DNA of 64,000 nt from Phyllobacterium myrsinacearum (GCF_002980555.1 NZ_PVBT01000001.1:434001-498000), one strand, 5' to 3'; positions 50,636-60,707 are shown, numbered from the stretch's first letter. The notes: generated by a model from the sequence alone, not told the origin. A program made the numbers and translations.

Positions 50636-52183
50636 ATGGTTTTCACCCCTCGTCGCCCGATTTTCCGTTCTGCTACCGCGGCAATCGCGCTGATTGCCTT
50701 GTCCGCCACGAGCGTGACACCGGCCTTTGTAACCGTCGCAGTGGCGCAATCGGCACAGCCAGCCCAATCGGCACAGCCGCGCGCGCAGGGCCCGGCCTCC
50801 GTCGCTGATCTCGCCGAGGGCCTGCTGGACGCAGTGGTCAATATTTCGACCTCGCAGACAGTCAAGGGACAGGACGGGGATTCCGGTCCTGTTCCCATGC
50901 CGAAAGTCCCCGAGGGATCGCCGTTCCAGGAGTTTTTTGACGAATATTTCGGCAAGCAGGAACCGGGCAAGAACAATCCGTCCCGCAAGGTCCAATCGCT
51001 CGGCTCGGGCTTCGTCATCGATGCGGAGCAGGGCATTGTCGTGACCAACAATCACGTGATCGCCGATGCCGACGATATCGAGGTGAATTTCACCGACGGG
51101 TCGAAGCTGAAGGCGGAGCTGGTCGGCAAGGACACCAAGACCGATCTGGCGGTGCTCAAGGTCGATCCGAAGAAGCACAAGCTGGTCGCTGTCAAATTCG
51201 GCGATTCCTCGAAAGCCCGTATCGGCGACTGGGTCATGGCCATCGGCAATCCCTTCGGTCTGGGCGGCACGGTGACAGTCGGCATCGTTTCGGCCCGCAA
51301 CCGCGACATCAATTCCGGCCCCTATGACAATTTCATCCAGACGGATGCAGCGATCAACCGGGGTAATTCCGGCGGCCCGCTGTTCGACATGTACGGGCAG
51401 GTCATCGGCATCAACACGGCGATCATTTCGCCGACCGGCGGATCGATCGGCATCGGCTTCGCCATTCCGGCGGAACTGGCGGCGGGCGTCATCCAGCAAC
51501 TGCGCGACCACGGCGAAGTGCAGCGCGGCTGGCTTGGCGTGCGCATCCAGCCGGTTACCGACGATATCGCCGAAAGTCTGGGGATGACGTCGAGCAAGGG
51601 CGCGCTGGTCGCCGGCATCATTGACGGCGGTCCCGTGGCCAATGGGGCGATCCTTGCCGGCGATGTCATCACCAAGTTCGACGGCAAGCCGGTGAACAAT
51701 GTGAAGGACCTGCCGCGCGCTGTGGCGGAAAGCCCTGTCGGCAAGGAAGTCGACGTCGTCGTGGTCCGCAAGGGCAAGGAACAGACGGTCAAGATCACAC
51801 TCGGCCGACTGGAAGATACGGCAGACGCCAAGACCAAGGAGAAATCCCAGTCGCAGACCGATCAGGACGAAGACAGTGCCCAGGACGTGGATGTTCTCGG
51901 CATGACGCTTGGCGTGCTCGATGATGACACCAGGAAGGAATTCGGCATCGCCAAGGAAGTCGAAGGCGTGCTGATCACCGAAGTGCAGGCCCAGTCGGTT
52001 GCCGCGAACAAGCGCATCGAAGCGGGCGACGTGATCGTCGATATCGCTCAGGAAGCCGTCAAGACGCCTGAAGACGTGGCGGCCCGCATTGAAAAGCTGC
52101 GCGACGAAGGCCGCAAGAATGCCCTTTTGATGGTGGCATCCAAAACGGGCGAGCTGCGTTTCGTGACGCTGCAGATGAACTGA
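50636..52183 (+). CDS. degP: DegP/HtrA periplasmic serine protease (Do family)
   Basis: 515 residues. A signal peptide with a long hydrophobic run precedes an Ala/Gln-rich linker. Trypsin-like triad: His in VTNNHVIADAD, Asp in DTKTDLAVLKV and Ser in INRGNSGGPLFD. Two PDZ domains follow (first from GWLGVRIQPVTDDIA, second near GVLITEVQAQS). It degrades or refolds misfolded envelope proteins. Follows hflKC-DUF2065 after 133 bases and ends at a strong terminator. Confidence 0.96.
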   Translation: MVFTPRRPIFRSATAAIALIALSATSVTPAFVTVAVAQSAQPAQSAQPRAQGPASVADLAEGLLDAVVNISTSQTVKGQDGDSGPVPMPKVPEGSPFQEFFDEYFGKQEPGKNNPSRKVQSLGSGFVIDAEQGIVVTNNHVIADADDIEVNFTDGSKLKAELVGKDTKTDLAVLKVDPKKHKLVAVKFGDSSKARIGDWVMAIGNPFGLGGTVTVGIVSARNRDINSGPYDNFIQTDAAINRGNSGGPLFDMYGQVIGINTAIISPTGGSIGIGFAIPAELAAGVIQQLRDHGEVQRGWLGVRIQPVTDDIAESLGMTSSKGALVAGIIDGGPVANGAILAGDVITKFDGKPVNNVKDLPRAVAESPVGKEVDVVVVRKGKEQTVKITLGRLEDTADAKTKEKSQSQTDQDEDSAQDVDVLGMTLGVLDDDTRKEFGIAKEVEGVLITEVQAQSVAANKRIEAGDVIVDIAQEAVKTPEDVAARIEKLRDEGRKNALLMVASKTGELRFVTLQMN

Positions 52184-52200
52184 TTTCCACACCAAACAGC

Positions 52201-52228
52201 AAAAAGGCGGCCATCGGCCGCCTTTTTC
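52201..52228. terminator. Bidirectional terminator between degP and serB
   Basis: AAAGGCGGCC (52203-52212) pairs perfectly with GGCCGCCTTT (52216-52225), flanked by A and T runs on both sides, between two convergent genes. Confidence 0.9.
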
Positions 52229-52241
52229 GTTTCCGCCCCTG

Positions 52242-53129
52242 TCAGATGACGAAGTCGGTTTTGCGATAGCCCTGGATGTAAAGCAGCGCGGTCAGATCGC
52301 CATGATCCACCCGGACCTTCGCCTGTGCAGCGACGGACGGCTTGGCGTGCAGCGCCACGCCTGTTCCAGCAAGCTGCAGCATGCCGAGATCATTGGCGCC
52401 GTCACCGACGGCAAGGGCCTCTGCCGGGGAAAGATTGAAGCGCTCGCAGATGGAGTTGAGGGCTGCGACCTTGGCCTCGCGGCCGAGAATGGGCTCGGTG
52501 ACTTCGCCGGTCAGTACCTCGCCATCGTCGAGGAGTGTATTGGCGCTATTCTCGTGAAAGCCGATCATGGCGGCGATGCGCTGGGTGAAAACGGTAAACC
52601 CGCCCGAAACGAGTGCGGTATAGGCCCCGTGTTTTCGCATGGTGCGGACAAGCTCCGGTCCGCCGGGCATCAGCGTGATGCGGCTGGCAATGACCTTGTC
52701 GATGACGGAATAGGGCAGGCCCTTGAGCAGTGCAACCCGTTCGCGCAAGGCGGGCTCGAAGGCAATCTCGCCATTCATGGCGCGGGCGGTGATGGCCGCC
52801 ACCTTGTCGCGCAGGCCAGCCTCTTCGGCCAGTTCGTCAATGCATTCCTGCTGGATCATGGTGGAATCCATGTCGGCGATCAGGATTTTCTTGCGCCGCG
52901 TATCCTGTTCCTGCACGACGATGTCGATGGGCTCGCCATCGACGATCCGCGCCAGTTCCGCATGGGCCTCGACGGGGTCCGAGCCGGTCCGCAGCGCGAG
53001 ATCGCAGGCAATTCCGTCGGCCAGCCAGTAAAGTCCTGTTGCATTGACTGCCGCTGAGGCTTTAATCCCGAGCGATGCGCTGAGACGGGGTGAAGCCGGA
53101 TTGGCGATAAGCGTGGCCATCAAGGGCAT
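52242..53129 (-). CDS. serB: SerB, phosphoserine phosphatase
   Basis: HAD-family enzyme making serine from phosphoserine. 295 residues from ATG 53129, for which GGGA lies 7 bases upstream; ATGs at 53135 and 53120 are near alternatives and the open frame to 53213 is not needed. Catalytic DxDST motif in ADMDSTMIQQECIDELAE, SGGFTVFTQ (motif II), and GDGANDLGML (motif IV). A short N-terminal regulatory part precedes it. The start is only 26 bases from the divergent miaA start. Confidence 0.95.
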   Translation of the reverse strand: MPLMATLIANPASPRLSASLGIKASAAVNATGLYWLADGIACDLALRTGSDPVEAHAELARIVDGEPIDIVVQEQDTRRKKILIADMDSTMIQQECIDELAEEAGLRDKVAAITARAMNGEIAFEPALRERVALLKGLPYSVIDKVIASRITLMPGGPELVRTMRKHGAYTALVSGGFTVFTQRIAAMIGFHENSANTLLDDGEVLTGEVTEPILGREAKVAALNSICERFNLSPAEALAVGDGANDLGMLQLAGTGVALHAKPSVAAQAKVRVDHGDLTALLYIQGYRKTDFVI

Positions 53130-53155
53130 GAGCATTTCCCGATTGGACGATTGGT

Positions 53156-54046
53156 GTGACAAGAAGACAGACAATCCTGATAGCCGGACCGACGGCAAGC
53201 GGCAAGTCGGCATTGGCGCTGCGCTTTGCCGAAGAGACCGGCGGCTGGATCGTCAATACCGATTCGATGCAGGTCTACGGCGTGCTCGATGTGCTGACCG
53301 CGCGGCCCGGCCCGGATGACCTTCGGCAGGCCCCGCATTTCCTTTATGGTCACGTGCCGCCGTCCGAGGCCTATTCGACCGGCCGCTGGTTTGCCGATGT
53401 CGAGCATTTTCTGAAAACCGGGGCTGCGGGTGACCGTCCGCTGATCTTCGTCGGCGGCACCGGGCTGTATTTCCGCGCACTGCTCGGCGGCCTTTCGGCC
53501 ATGCCTGATATTCCCGATGATGTGCGGGCCTATTGGCGCGCGCAGGATGCGCAGGCCGGGGCGCAGCAATTGCACGCCATTTTGAGCGAAAAAGACCCGC
53601 AGGCGGCAGCGGTGCTGCGCCCGACCGACAGCCAGCGCATCGTGCGGGCGCTGGAAGTGATCGATGCATCGGGGCGCTCGATCATCGATTGGCAGAAGCA
53701 GGCCGGTACCCCGCTGATCGATGCGGCCTCGGCCCGCAAGATCGTCATCGATCCGGACCGGGCCTGGCTCGGCGAACGGATTGCGCTGCGGTTTGCAACC
53801 ATGCTGGAAAAGGGAGCGGCCGGGGAGGTCAAGGCCCTGCTGGCGCTCGGACTGCCATCCGATCTGCCCGCCATGCGTGCCATCGGGGTTGGCGAAATCG
53901 CCCGGATGCTGGCAGGCACGATCACCCCCGCTCAGGCAGCGGAGCTGTCGGCCATTGCGACGCGGCAATATGCCAAGCGGCAGATGACCTGGTTCCGCAA
54001 CCAGCTCGGCGATGACTGGGAGCGGATCGCCTATCCCGGCGCTTAA
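53156..54046 (+). CDS. miaA: MiaA, tRNA dimethylallyltransferase
   Basis: Adds a dimethylallyl group to A37 of tRNAs reading UNN codons. 296 residues from a GTG at 53156 ([20 protein letters not shown]). P-loop GPTASGKS, the DSMQVYG motif, and [12 protein letters not shown] are intact; the C-terminus has [15 protein letters not shown]. Ends with a 4-base overlap of the convergent HerA-like gene. Confidence 0.96.
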   Translation: MTRRQTILIAGPTASGKSALALRFAEETGGWIVNTDSMQVYGVLDVLTARPGPDDLRQAPHFLYGHVPPSEAYSTGRWFADVEHFLKTGAAGDRPLIFVGGTGLYFRALLGGLSAMPDIPDDVRAYWRAQDAQAGAQQLHAILSEKDPQAAAVLRPTDSQRIVRALEVIDASGRSIIDWQKQAGTPLIDAASARKIVIDPDRAWLGERIALRFATMLEKGAAGEVKALLALGLPSDLPAMRAIGVGEIARMLAGTITPAQAAELSAIATRQYAKRQMTWFRNQLGDDWERIAYPGA

Positions 54047-55920
54047 GTCTTGTCGGTACGGAAGCTGCGGATGAGGTCGCTGGCGCGAAACCCTTCGGTC
54101 TCGGATCGCGCCGGTTTGCGCGGCTCCTCGATGATCGGGACGGACTCCGCTGCACGCCATTGGCTCCGCACCGGCGGCGGCAGAGGTGTGGCAGGACGTT
54201 GAACCATTGCCGGTTTTTCCGGGGTGTGAAAACCGGCCGAAGCATGGTCCGTTGCGGTGTTGTCGGCCGCATTGAGCTGGCGCATCCGGCCGAGGATCAT
54301 GTCGAGCGAAACATGGCTGTCACCGCTGCGCATGGCTTCCTGCTGCTGCGTCATGTGGGCGGCGGGCAGATGTTCCGGCGCAATGGTCTCGAACATCATG
54401 CGCATTGGCGTTGGCACGGCTTCGCCGAAGGCGATCGCCTCGCGGTTGGCGATTGACGAGAGGAAGCCGACGGCACTTTGCGATGCGCCGCTGATAGCGC
54501 CGCGGATGATTTCCTGGTCGCGTTCATTGCCGAGCCGCATGGCAAAGACCGTGCTGCACTGGGAGAGGATCGTCGGGTCCAGCTCGCCCGGACGCTGGGT
54601 GATGACGGAGAGATAGACGCCGTATTTGCGGCCTTCCTTGGCGATGCGCGCAATAGCCTGGCGTGTCGGCCAGAAACCGGCGCTGGTATCGGCGGGGATG
54701 TAGCGGTGCGCTTCCTCGCAGACGACGAGCGTCTGCACATTGCCGTCGCTGGAAACGGCGAGGTCAAAGGCCATGCGGCAAAGAACCGAGGCGACGGAGT
54801 TCACCACTTCCGACGGCAATCCCGCCAGTTGAAAGACGCAGATGGGCCGGTCGTTTTTCGGAACGCGGAAAATGTGGCCAACGGTCTGGCGCATCGTGTC
54901 GAGGGTTGCCGGGGCCGAGAACATGAAGCGGTAGCGCGGATCGGCGACAAGGGCCTGCAGGCGGTAGCGCAGCGCCTTCATGGTCGGCCGGTCCGTCTTG
55001 CCGTCGAGCTGGCCGATGCGCTCTTCCAGCAGCTTGATCAGATCCGTCATCCGGTAGGGCGTCGGCGTATCGGCGGTCATGGAGGCGGCATCGCGCTCAC
55101 GCTTCAGCAGCGAAGAGGTGGCGGCGGCTTCGACATTGGCAAAGCGCTCTTTCGCCAGCGGAATAAGATCGCGCAGAATGTCGATTTCAGCCGCGATTTG
55201 CGGGCGTCCGCGGAAGACGGCTTCGCCGAATTCCTCCAGCTTGAACATCCAGTAGGGCAGGTCGAAGCTGCTGTAGTCGATGGAGATGGCGAGGTCGGGA
55301 AAGGCGCTGGCAAATTCGTTGTGCGGGTCAAGAATGAGGATGCGCAGATCGGGGCGCTGCGCAATGATTTTGCGCAAAAGCAGGGTCACGGCGCTGGATT
55401 TGCCGACACCGGTGCTGCCCAGAACGGCGAAATGCCGGGAGATCAGGCTGTCGACCGAGATCAGCGCCGGAATATCGGCGTTCTGCGAGAGATGGCCGAT
55501 GGAAACCGTGTTCTTCAGCGAGGTGGTGTAGATGGTGGCGAGATCGGCGGCGCGGATGCGATGGGCGATGGCGCCCATATGCGGATAGGTCGTAATGCCG
55601 GAGGAAAAGCGCAATTTGCCGTCGAGCTGCGTGTCGACCTGGCCGACGAGTTCGACATGGATATGGATGCTTTGATCGGCGTCCTGCTGCCATTCGGCAT
55701 GGGGCAGGTCAACCTTGTAGACGAGGCCGACCACCCGGTTGCCGGCAACCTGGATGGAGATGAGCTGGCCGACGGACCAGTAATCGTCCGAAGCGGTGAT
55801 CGACGGTCCGGTCTTGGCATGGATGATGGCCTTGTCGCCGTTGCATTCGATGACGTGCCCATCCGTCCGGTTGCGGACCATTGGTCTTTCTTGTGCGGAG
55901 GACAGGGCTTCGGCGCTCAT
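54043..55920 (-). CDS. HerA-like ATPase (DUF87)
   Basis: 625 residues. A beta-barrel-like N-domain is followed by Walker [18 protein letters not shown], Walker [14 protein letters not shown] and a sensor region ([24 protein letters not shown]). The family includes archaeal HerA and bacterial HerA/FtsK-related translocases. No NurA-like nuclease is beside it, so a DNA end-resection role is not shown. A Pro-rich tail is present at the C-terminus. Cytoplasmic by sequence. Confidence 0.9.
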   Translation of the reverse strand: MSAEALSSAQERPMVRNRTDGHVIECNGDKAIIHAKTGPSITASDDYWSVGQLISIQVAGNRVVGLVYKVDLPHAEWQQDADQSIHIHVELVGQVDTQLDGKLRFSSGITTYPHMGAIAHRIRAADLATIYTTSLKNTVSIGHLSQNADIPALISVDSLISRHFAVLGSTGVGKSSAVTLLLRKIIAQRPDLRILILDPHNEFASAFPDLAISIDYSSFDLPYWMFKLEEFGEAVFRGRPQIAAEIDILRDLIPLAKERFANVEAAATSSLLKRERDAASMTADTPTPYRMTDLIKLLEERIGQLDGKTDRPTMKALRYRLQALVADPRYRFMFSAPATLDTMRQTVGHIFRVPKNDRPICVFQLAGLPSEVVNSVASVLCRMAFDLAVSSDGNVQTLVVCEEAHRYIPADTSAGFWPTRQAIARIAKEGRKYGVYLSVITQRPGELDPTILSQCSTVFAMRLGNERDQEIIRGAISGASQSAVGFLSSIANREAIAFGEAVPTPMRMMFETIAPEHLPAAHMTQQQEAMRSGDSHVSLDMILGRMRQLNAADNTATDHASAGFHTPEKPAMVQRPATPLPPPVRSQWRAAESVPIIEEPRKPARSETEGFRASDLIRSFRTDKT

Positions 55921-56069
55921 GGGTCGTGGTCAATCCTGGGACTTGGCAACGGGATTGAACCTTAAGCGCAAGGCATTGAGAATATCTTAGCGATGCATTT
56001 CGCATTTGAAGGATGTTGCGCCAAAGCATTGCTTTGTTTGCGAACATTTCAATTTCCTGAATTTTGCCG

Positions 56070-56098
56070 TTGACGGATAGAATTTGCTTAATTATCGT
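56070..56098 (+). promoter_or_regulatory. Promoter of the ilv leader
   Basis: TTGACG (56070-56075), 17 bases, TATCGT (56093-56098). A start about seven bases on would be near 56105, only about two bases before the leader ATG at 56107, so the leader mRNA may be leaderless. Confidence 0.55.
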
Positions 56099-56106
56099 CC
56101 GCGACC

Positions 56107-56157
56107 ATGAAAACAGTTCTTATCGTCGTGGGACCGCGCATGGGCAGGGTGTTGTAA
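56107..56157 (+). CDS. ilv leader peptide
   Basis: A 16-residue peptide, MKTVLIVVGPRMGRVL, with seven of sixteen residues Val, Leu or Ile, including a run V-L-I-V-V. Sits between a promoter and an intrinsic terminator upstream of the acetolactate synthase genes, the classic transcription-attenuation layout in which slow translation of branched-chain codons lets the polymerase pass. Too short to be found as a normal gene. Confidence 0.85.
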   Translation: MKTVLIVVGPRMGRVL

Positions 56158-56212
56158 GCACCCGGCGGAAGCTCCCATGCGCGAAACACAGGCTCCTTCG
56201 GGGGCCTTTTTT
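56135..56212 (+). promoter_or_regulatory. Attenuator of ilvIN (pause hairpin plus terminator)
   Basis: Segment 56135-56144 (CGCGCATGGG) pairs perfectly with 56174-56183 (CCCATGCGCG) and encloses a nested GGGTG/CACCC hairpin. The terminator is AGGCTCC (56190-56196), loop TTCG, GGGGCCT (56201-56207) and six T to 56212. The first arm overlaps the leader reading frame, so ribosome position can change pairing. The antiterminator pairing is not resolved by eye. Confidence 0.8.
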
Positions 56213-56285
56213 ATTTCCAAACCTTACGCTAAACGAAAACACCTTCTGGAAGGCCGAGAGCCGCAGAATACACGGGAAGAGATCG

Positions 56286-58091
56286 ATGACCGCAGACAAG
56301 CAGGATAGTGACAACCACACATCGCAACGACGGGAGATGACCGGTGCCGAAATGGTCATTCAGGCACTCATCGATCAGGGCGTGACGGATATTTTCGGCT
56401 ATCCGGGTGGTGCGGTCCTTCCCATTTATGACGAGTTGCATCAGCAGGACAAGATCAATCACGTGCTGGTCCGCCATGAGCAGGGTGCCGGTCATGCGGC
56501 CGAGGGCTATGCCCGCTCCACCGGCAAGGTTGGCGTCATGCTGGTCACATCCGGCCCCGGTGCGACCAATGCGGTGACGCCGCTGCAGGATGCATTGATG
56601 GACTCGATCCCGCTGGTCTGCATCAGCGGCCAGGTTCCGACCACGCTCATCGGTTCGGACGCGTTTCAGGAATGCGATACGATCGGCATCACGCGTCCGT
56701 GCACCAAGCACAACTGGCTGGTGAAGGACGTCAACGATCTCGCGCGCGTCCTGCACGAGGCCTTCCACGTGGCGCGCACCGGCCGCCCAGGCCCGGTTCT
56801 CGTTGACGTGCCGAAGGACGTGCAGTTCGCCACCGGCTTCTATACGCCGCCGGAAACCGCGCCGCGCACCAGCTACCGGCCCAAGGTCGAGGGCGATATC
56901 GAAGCGATCAAGCAGGCCGTTGCCCTGATGGCTACCGCCAAGCGCCCGGTTATCTATTCCGGCGGCGGTGTCATCAACTCCGGTCCGCAGGCCAGCCATC
57001 TGCTGCGCGAATTGGTGGAACTGACCAATTTCCCGATTACCTCGACCCTGATGGGCCTCGGCGCCTATCCGGCATCGGGCAAGAACTGGCTCGGCATGCT
57101 GGGCATGCACGGCACCTATGAGGCCAATATGACGATGCATGATTGCGACGTCATGGTCTGCATCGGCGCGCGCTTCGATGACCGCATCACCGGGCGCCTC
57201 AATGGTTTCTCGCCCAATTCGAAGAAAATCCACATCGATATCGACCCGTCTTCGATCAACAAGGCGGTTCGCGTCGATGTTCCCGTCATTGGTGACGTTG
57301 CCCGCGTCCTTGAAGATATGGTGCGGCTGTGGCGCGCATCGTCTGAAAAGCCCGAGAAGAAGGCGATGGGCGAATGGTGGGCGCAGATCGACAAATGGCG
57401 TTCGCGCAAATCCTTGTCCTACACGCGCAACAAGGACGTGATCATGCCGCAATATGCCCTGGAGCGGCTGTATGAACTGACCAAGGACCGTGACACCTTC
57501 ATCACCACGGAAGTCGGCCAGCACCAGATGTGGGCGGCGCAGTTCTATGGCTTTGAAAAGCCGAACCGCTGGATGACCTCCGGCGGCCTCGGCACCATGG
57601 GTTACGGCCTGCCGGCGGCATTGGGCGTGCAGATTGCCCATCCCAATTCGCTCGTCATCGACATTGCCGGCGATGCTTCGGTGCAGATGACGATGCAGGA
57701 GATGAGCGCGGCGGTGCAGTATGAAGCGCCGATCAAGATCTTCATCCTCAACAACCAGTATATGGGCATGGTGCGCCAGTGGCAGCAATTGCTGCATGGC
57801 AACCGCCTGTCGCACTCCTATACGGAAGCCTTGCCCGATTTCGTCAAGCTGGCGGAAGCCTATGGCGGCCACGGTATCCGCTGCGAGAAGCCCGACCAGC
57901 TGGATGATGCCATCCAGGAAATGATCGACGTGAAGAAACCGGTTCTGTTCGATTGCCGCGTGGCCAATCTGGCAAACTGCTTCCCGATGATTCCGTCGGG
58001 GAAGGCGCATAATGAAATGCTCCTGCCCGACGAAGCGACGGATGAAGCCGTTGCCAATGCCATCGATGCCAAGGGACGGCAGCTCGTTTAA
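56286..58091 (+). CDS. ilvI: Acetolactate synthase large subunit
   Basis: Thiamine-diphosphate enzyme for the first common step of valine, leucine and isoleucine synthesis. ATG 56286 with GGAAGAG upstream gives 601 residues; the frame runs back to 56064 through the leader region but that is not coding. Motifs: RHEQGAGHAAEGYAR with the TPP-activating Glu, GDASVQMTMQEMSAAVQY then NNQYMGMVRQWQ for TPP/Mg binding. The gene symbol ilvB is used by some for the same enzyme. Controlled by the attenuator just upstream; ilvN follows after 23 bases. Confidence 0.96.
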   Translation: MTADKQDSDNHTSQRREMTGAEMVIQALIDQGVTDIFGYPGGAVLPIYDELHQQDKINHVLVRHEQGAGHAAEGYARSTGKVGVMLVTSGPGATNAVTPLQDALMDSIPLVCISGQVPTTLIGSDAFQECDTIGITRPCTKHNWLVKDVNDLARVLHEAFHVARTGRPGPVLVDVPKDVQFATGFYTPPETAPRTSYRPKVEGDIEAIKQAVALMATAKRPVIYSGGGVINSGPQASHLLRELVELTNFPITSTLMGLGAYPASGKNWLGMLGMHGTYEANMTMHDCDVMVCIGARFDDRITGRLNGFSPNSKKIHIDIDPSSINKAVRVDVPVIGDVARVLEDMVRLWRASSEKPEKKAMGEWWAQIDKWRSRKSLSYTRNKDVIMPQYALERLYELTKDRDTFITTEVGQHQMWAAQFYGFEKPNRWMTSGGLGTMGYGLPAALGVQIAHPNSLVIDIAGDASVQMTMQEMSAAVQYEAPIKIFILNNQYMGMVRQWQQLLHGNRLSHSYTEALPDFVKLAEAYGGHGIRCEKPDQLDDAIQEMIDVKKPVLFDCRVANLANCFPMIPSGKAHNEMLLPDEATDEAVANAIDAKGRQLV

Positions 58092-58114
58092 GAAACCGGA
58101 GAGGAAACACTATA

Positions 58115-58687
58115 ATGAACGCTCAAAATCTAGCCTCCGGCTCGGCATATTTCATTGCCAAGGAGACGGAGCTACCGATCACCACGGTGCTATCGGTTCT
58201 CGTTGACAACGAACCCGGCGTCCTAGCCCGGGTGATCGGCCTGTTTTCCGGCCGCGGCTACAACATTGAAAGCCTGACCGTCTCGGAAACCGAGCATGAG
58301 CAGCATCTGTCGCGCATCACCATCGTGACGCGCGGCACGCCGCATGTGCTCGACCAGATCCGCCACCAGCTCGAACGCATCGTGCCGGTGCACCGGGTGG
58401 TCGATCTTTCTGTGCGTGCCGACGAGCTTGGCAATGAAAAGCCGATCCAGCGCGAGCTGGCGCTGGTCAAGGTGGCGGGGCTCGGCGAGAACCGCAACGA
58501 GGCGCTGCGTCTGGCCGATGCCTTCCACGCCAAGGTGGCGGACGCGACGACGGAACATTTCATCTTCGAAATCACCGGCAAGGGTTCCAAGATCGATCAG
58601 TTCATCGCCATCATGAAGCCGCTTGGGCTGGTTGAAATCTGCCGCACTGGCGTTGCCGCGATGAATCGCGGTCCATTGGGCATGTAG
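58115..58687 (+). CDS. ilvN: Acetolactate synthase small (regulatory) subunit
   Basis: Binds valine to feed-back inhibit the large subunit. 190 residues: an ACT domain (VLSVLVDNEPGVLARVIGLFSGRGYNIESL) and a C-terminal ALS_ss_C domain. RBS GAGAGG precedes the ATG. Also called ilvH in rhizobia. Second gene of the attenuated operon. Confidence 0.96.
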   Translation: MNAQNLASGSAYFIAKETELPITTVLSVLVDNEPGVLARVIGLFSGRGYNIESLTVSETEHEQHLSRITIVTRGTPHVLDQIRHQLERIVPVHRVVDLSVRADELGNEKPIQRELALVKVAGLGENRNEALRLADAFHAKVADATTEHFIFEITGKGSKIDQFIAIMKPLGLVEICRTGVAAMNRGPLGM

Positions 58688-58707
58688 GCTTCGGCAGCGG
58701 TCAAACT

Positions 58708-58731
58708 CAGGGATGCGCAATTGTATCCCTG
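58708..58731 (+). terminator. Hairpin after ilvN
   Basis: CAGGGAT (58708-58714) and ATCCCTG (58725-58731) form a perfect 7-base stem over a 10-base loop. No T tract; weak candidate. Confidence 0.35.
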
Positions 58732-58799
58732 ACAAGATTGCGATTGAGCGGCATGGACCCGAAGCTTAAATCTTCCCCACGCATCAGATCCGGTTTGTC

Positions 58800-59393
58800 A
58801 TGTCGCTCGAAATCTTTTTCACGCTTCTTGTTTTTGCCTTCGTCACGTCGATCACGCCGGGGCCCAACAATCTGATGCTGCTCGCGTCGGGCGTGAATTT
58901 CGGCTTCCGGCGCACCATCCCGCATATGCTGGGTATCGGCAGCGGCTTCTTTTCGCTGCTGATCGGCGTCGGTCTTGGCCTGGGCGCCCTGATCCAGACC
59001 ATCCCGCTGGTCTACACGATCCTGAAATTCGCCGGCGGCGCCTATCTGGTCTATCTCGCCTACAAGATCGCGACGTCGCGCTCACTCGGCACGGTTGATG
59101 GCAATGCCCGCCCCATGACGTTCCTGGAGGCCGCCGCCTTCCAGTGGGTCAACCCCAAGGCCTGGGTCATGGCGGTGACGGCGATGGCGACCTATACCGC
59201 GCCGCAGGCCTATCTCGTCACGGTGCTGATTGTCGGTATCGCCTTTGCCCTGGTCAATGTGCCCTCGGTGTCGAGCTGGGCGGCTTTCGGCCAGTTCATG
59301 CGCGGCTGGCTGTCGGACCCCACGCGGCTGAAATGGTTCAATATCAGCATGGCCGCCTTGCTTGTCGTCAGTCTCTGGCCGATGCTGCGCTGA
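58800..59393 (+). CDS. LysE-family amino acid exporter
   Basis: 197 residues, six hydrophobic spans. The RhtB/LysE signature SITPGPNNLMLLASGVNFGFRRTIPHMLGI is present near the N-terminus, then the NPKAWVMAVTA segment. Exports an amino acid or analogue; substrate not determinable. It precedes the nitrile hydratase genes by 37 bases and may share their transcript. Confidence 0.92.
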   Translation: MSLEIFFTLLVFAFVTSITPGPNNLMLLASGVNFGFRRTIPHMLGIGSGFFSLLIGVGLGLGALIQTIPLVYTILKFAGGAYLVYLAYKIATSRSLGTVDGNARPMTFLEAAAFQWVNPKAWVMAVTAMATYTAPQAYLVTVLIVGIAFALVNVPSVSSWAAFGQFMRGWLSDPTRLKWFNISMAALLVVSLWPMLR

Positions 59394-59430
59394 TCTTGCA
59401 CGAAATGCCGGAGGCGCATAAGTTTCCACC

Positions 59431-60051
59431 ATGTCCCATGATCATGATCACCACGACCACGATAATGAGCTTGATCCCATGGCCGCGCGGGTGCGGGCAC
59501 TGGAAACGATCCTGACTGAAAAAGGTCTTGTCGATCCCGATGCAATCAATGCCATTGTCGACACCTACGAAACCAAAGTCGGCCCCCGCAACGGTGCGAG
59601 GGTTGTGGCCAAGGCGTGGGTCGATGCGGAGTTCAATGCCTGGTTGAGGCGCGATGCGACCGCAGCTATTGCGTCGCTGAGCTATACCGGCCGTCAGGGC
59701 GAGCATATGCAGGCGGTGTTCAATACGCCGGAAACCCACAATCTCGTCGTGTGCACGCTGTGTTCCTGCTACCCGTGGTCGGTGCTTGGCTTGCCGCCGG
59801 TCTGGTATAAATCGCCACCTTACCGCTCGCGCGCCGTCATCGATCCGCGCGGTGTGCTGGCGGAGTTTGATCTGGTTCTGCCTGACACCACCAACATCCG
59901 CGTGTGGGATTCGACCGCCGAACTGCGCTACCTCATCATACCGCTGCGCCCGCAAGGCACCGATGGCTGGAGCGAAGAACAGCTTGCCACGCTGGTGACG
60001 CGCGATTCGATGATCGGCACGGGGCTCGCCCGTGTGCCGGAGGTGGCATGA
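59431..60051 (+). CDS. nthA: Nitrile hydratase alpha subunit, cobalt type
   Basis: Hydrates nitriles to amides with a low-spin metal centre. 206 residues. The metal motif [10 protein letters not shown] supplies three Cys and one Ser; Thr in the second position (CTLCSC rather than CSLCSC) marks cobalt-type enzymes. The N-terminus [12 protein letters not shown] is rich in His and Asp and may help bind metal. The stop overlaps the beta-subunit ATG (ATGA), the usual arrangement. No amidase is seen in the window. Confidence 0.93.
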   Translation: MSHDHDHHDHDNELDPMAARVRALETILTEKGLVDPDAINAIVDTYETKVGPRNGARVVAKAWVDAEFNAWLRRDATAAIASLSYTGRQGEHMQAVFNTPETHNLVVCTLCSCYPWSVLGLPPVWYKSPPYRSRAVIDPRGVLAEFDLVLPDTTNIRVWDSTAELRYLIIPLRPQGTDGWSEEQLATLVTRDSMIGTGLARVPEVA

Positions 60052-60707
60052 ACGGGCCGCAGGATCTTGGCGGGCAGATGGGTTTCGGCCCGGTCAATCC
60101 GGAGAAGGACGAGCCCTATTTCCATGCCGCATGGGAAAAGCGGGCACTCGGCCTGACGCTCGCCGCCGGAGCCATGGGGCACTGGAACATCGATGAAAGC
60201 CGCCATGCGCGGGAAAGCCTGCATCCGGCGGACTATTATTCCTCGAGCTATTACGAAATCTGGACCAAGGCGCTGGAAGTGCTGCTGAAGCGCCACGGTT
60301 TCGTCACCGATGCGGAATTGGCAAAGGGACATTCGCTTGGCAAGGGAGCCGAGCCCAAACGCGTCCTGAAAGCGGAGAACGTTGCCGCCGTGCTGGCCAA
60401 GGGCGGTCCCTGCGACCGTCCGGTCGGGCAAACGCCGCGTTTCCAGCCGGGAAGTCGTGTCAAAACCCGCAACTTCAACCCGCAGACGCATACGCGACTG
60501 CCGCGCTATGCCCGCGGGAAAACCGGTGTCGTGGAAGCAGTGCATGACGGCTTCGTCTTCCCGGATACCAATGCCCGTGGCCAAGGTGAGAACCCGCAAT
60601 ATGTCTATACGGTCGTGTTCACGGCGGCGGAGATCTGGGGTGAGGGCGCCGATCCGGCCTTGACCGTCAGCATCGACGCCTGGGAGAGCTATCTTGAGCC
60701 TGCGTGA
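60048..60707 (+). CDS. nthB: Nitrile hydratase beta subunit
   Basis: 219 residues from ATG 60048. Family pattern: [58 protein letters not shown], and a C-terminal SH3-like domain ([29 protein letters not shown]). Partner of the alpha subunit in an alpha2beta2 enzyme. The 3' end overlaps the accessory gene by 14 bases. Confidence 0.94.
   Translation: MNGPQDLGGQMGFGPVNPEKDEPYFHAAWEKRALGLTLAAGAMGHWNIDESRHARESLHPADYYSSSYYEIWTKALEVLLKRHGFVTDAELAKGHSLGKGAEPKRVLKAENVAAVLAKGGPCDRPVGQTPRFQPGSRVKTRNFNPQTHTRLPRYARGKTGVVEAVHDGFVFPDTNARGQGENPQYVYTVVFTAAEIWGEGADPALTVSIDAWESYLEPA

Noticed and set aside
54478-55965. 495-residue plus-strand frame opposite the HerA-like gene
   Set aside because: Antisense shadow; the minus-strand protein has Walker motifs and ordinary composition.
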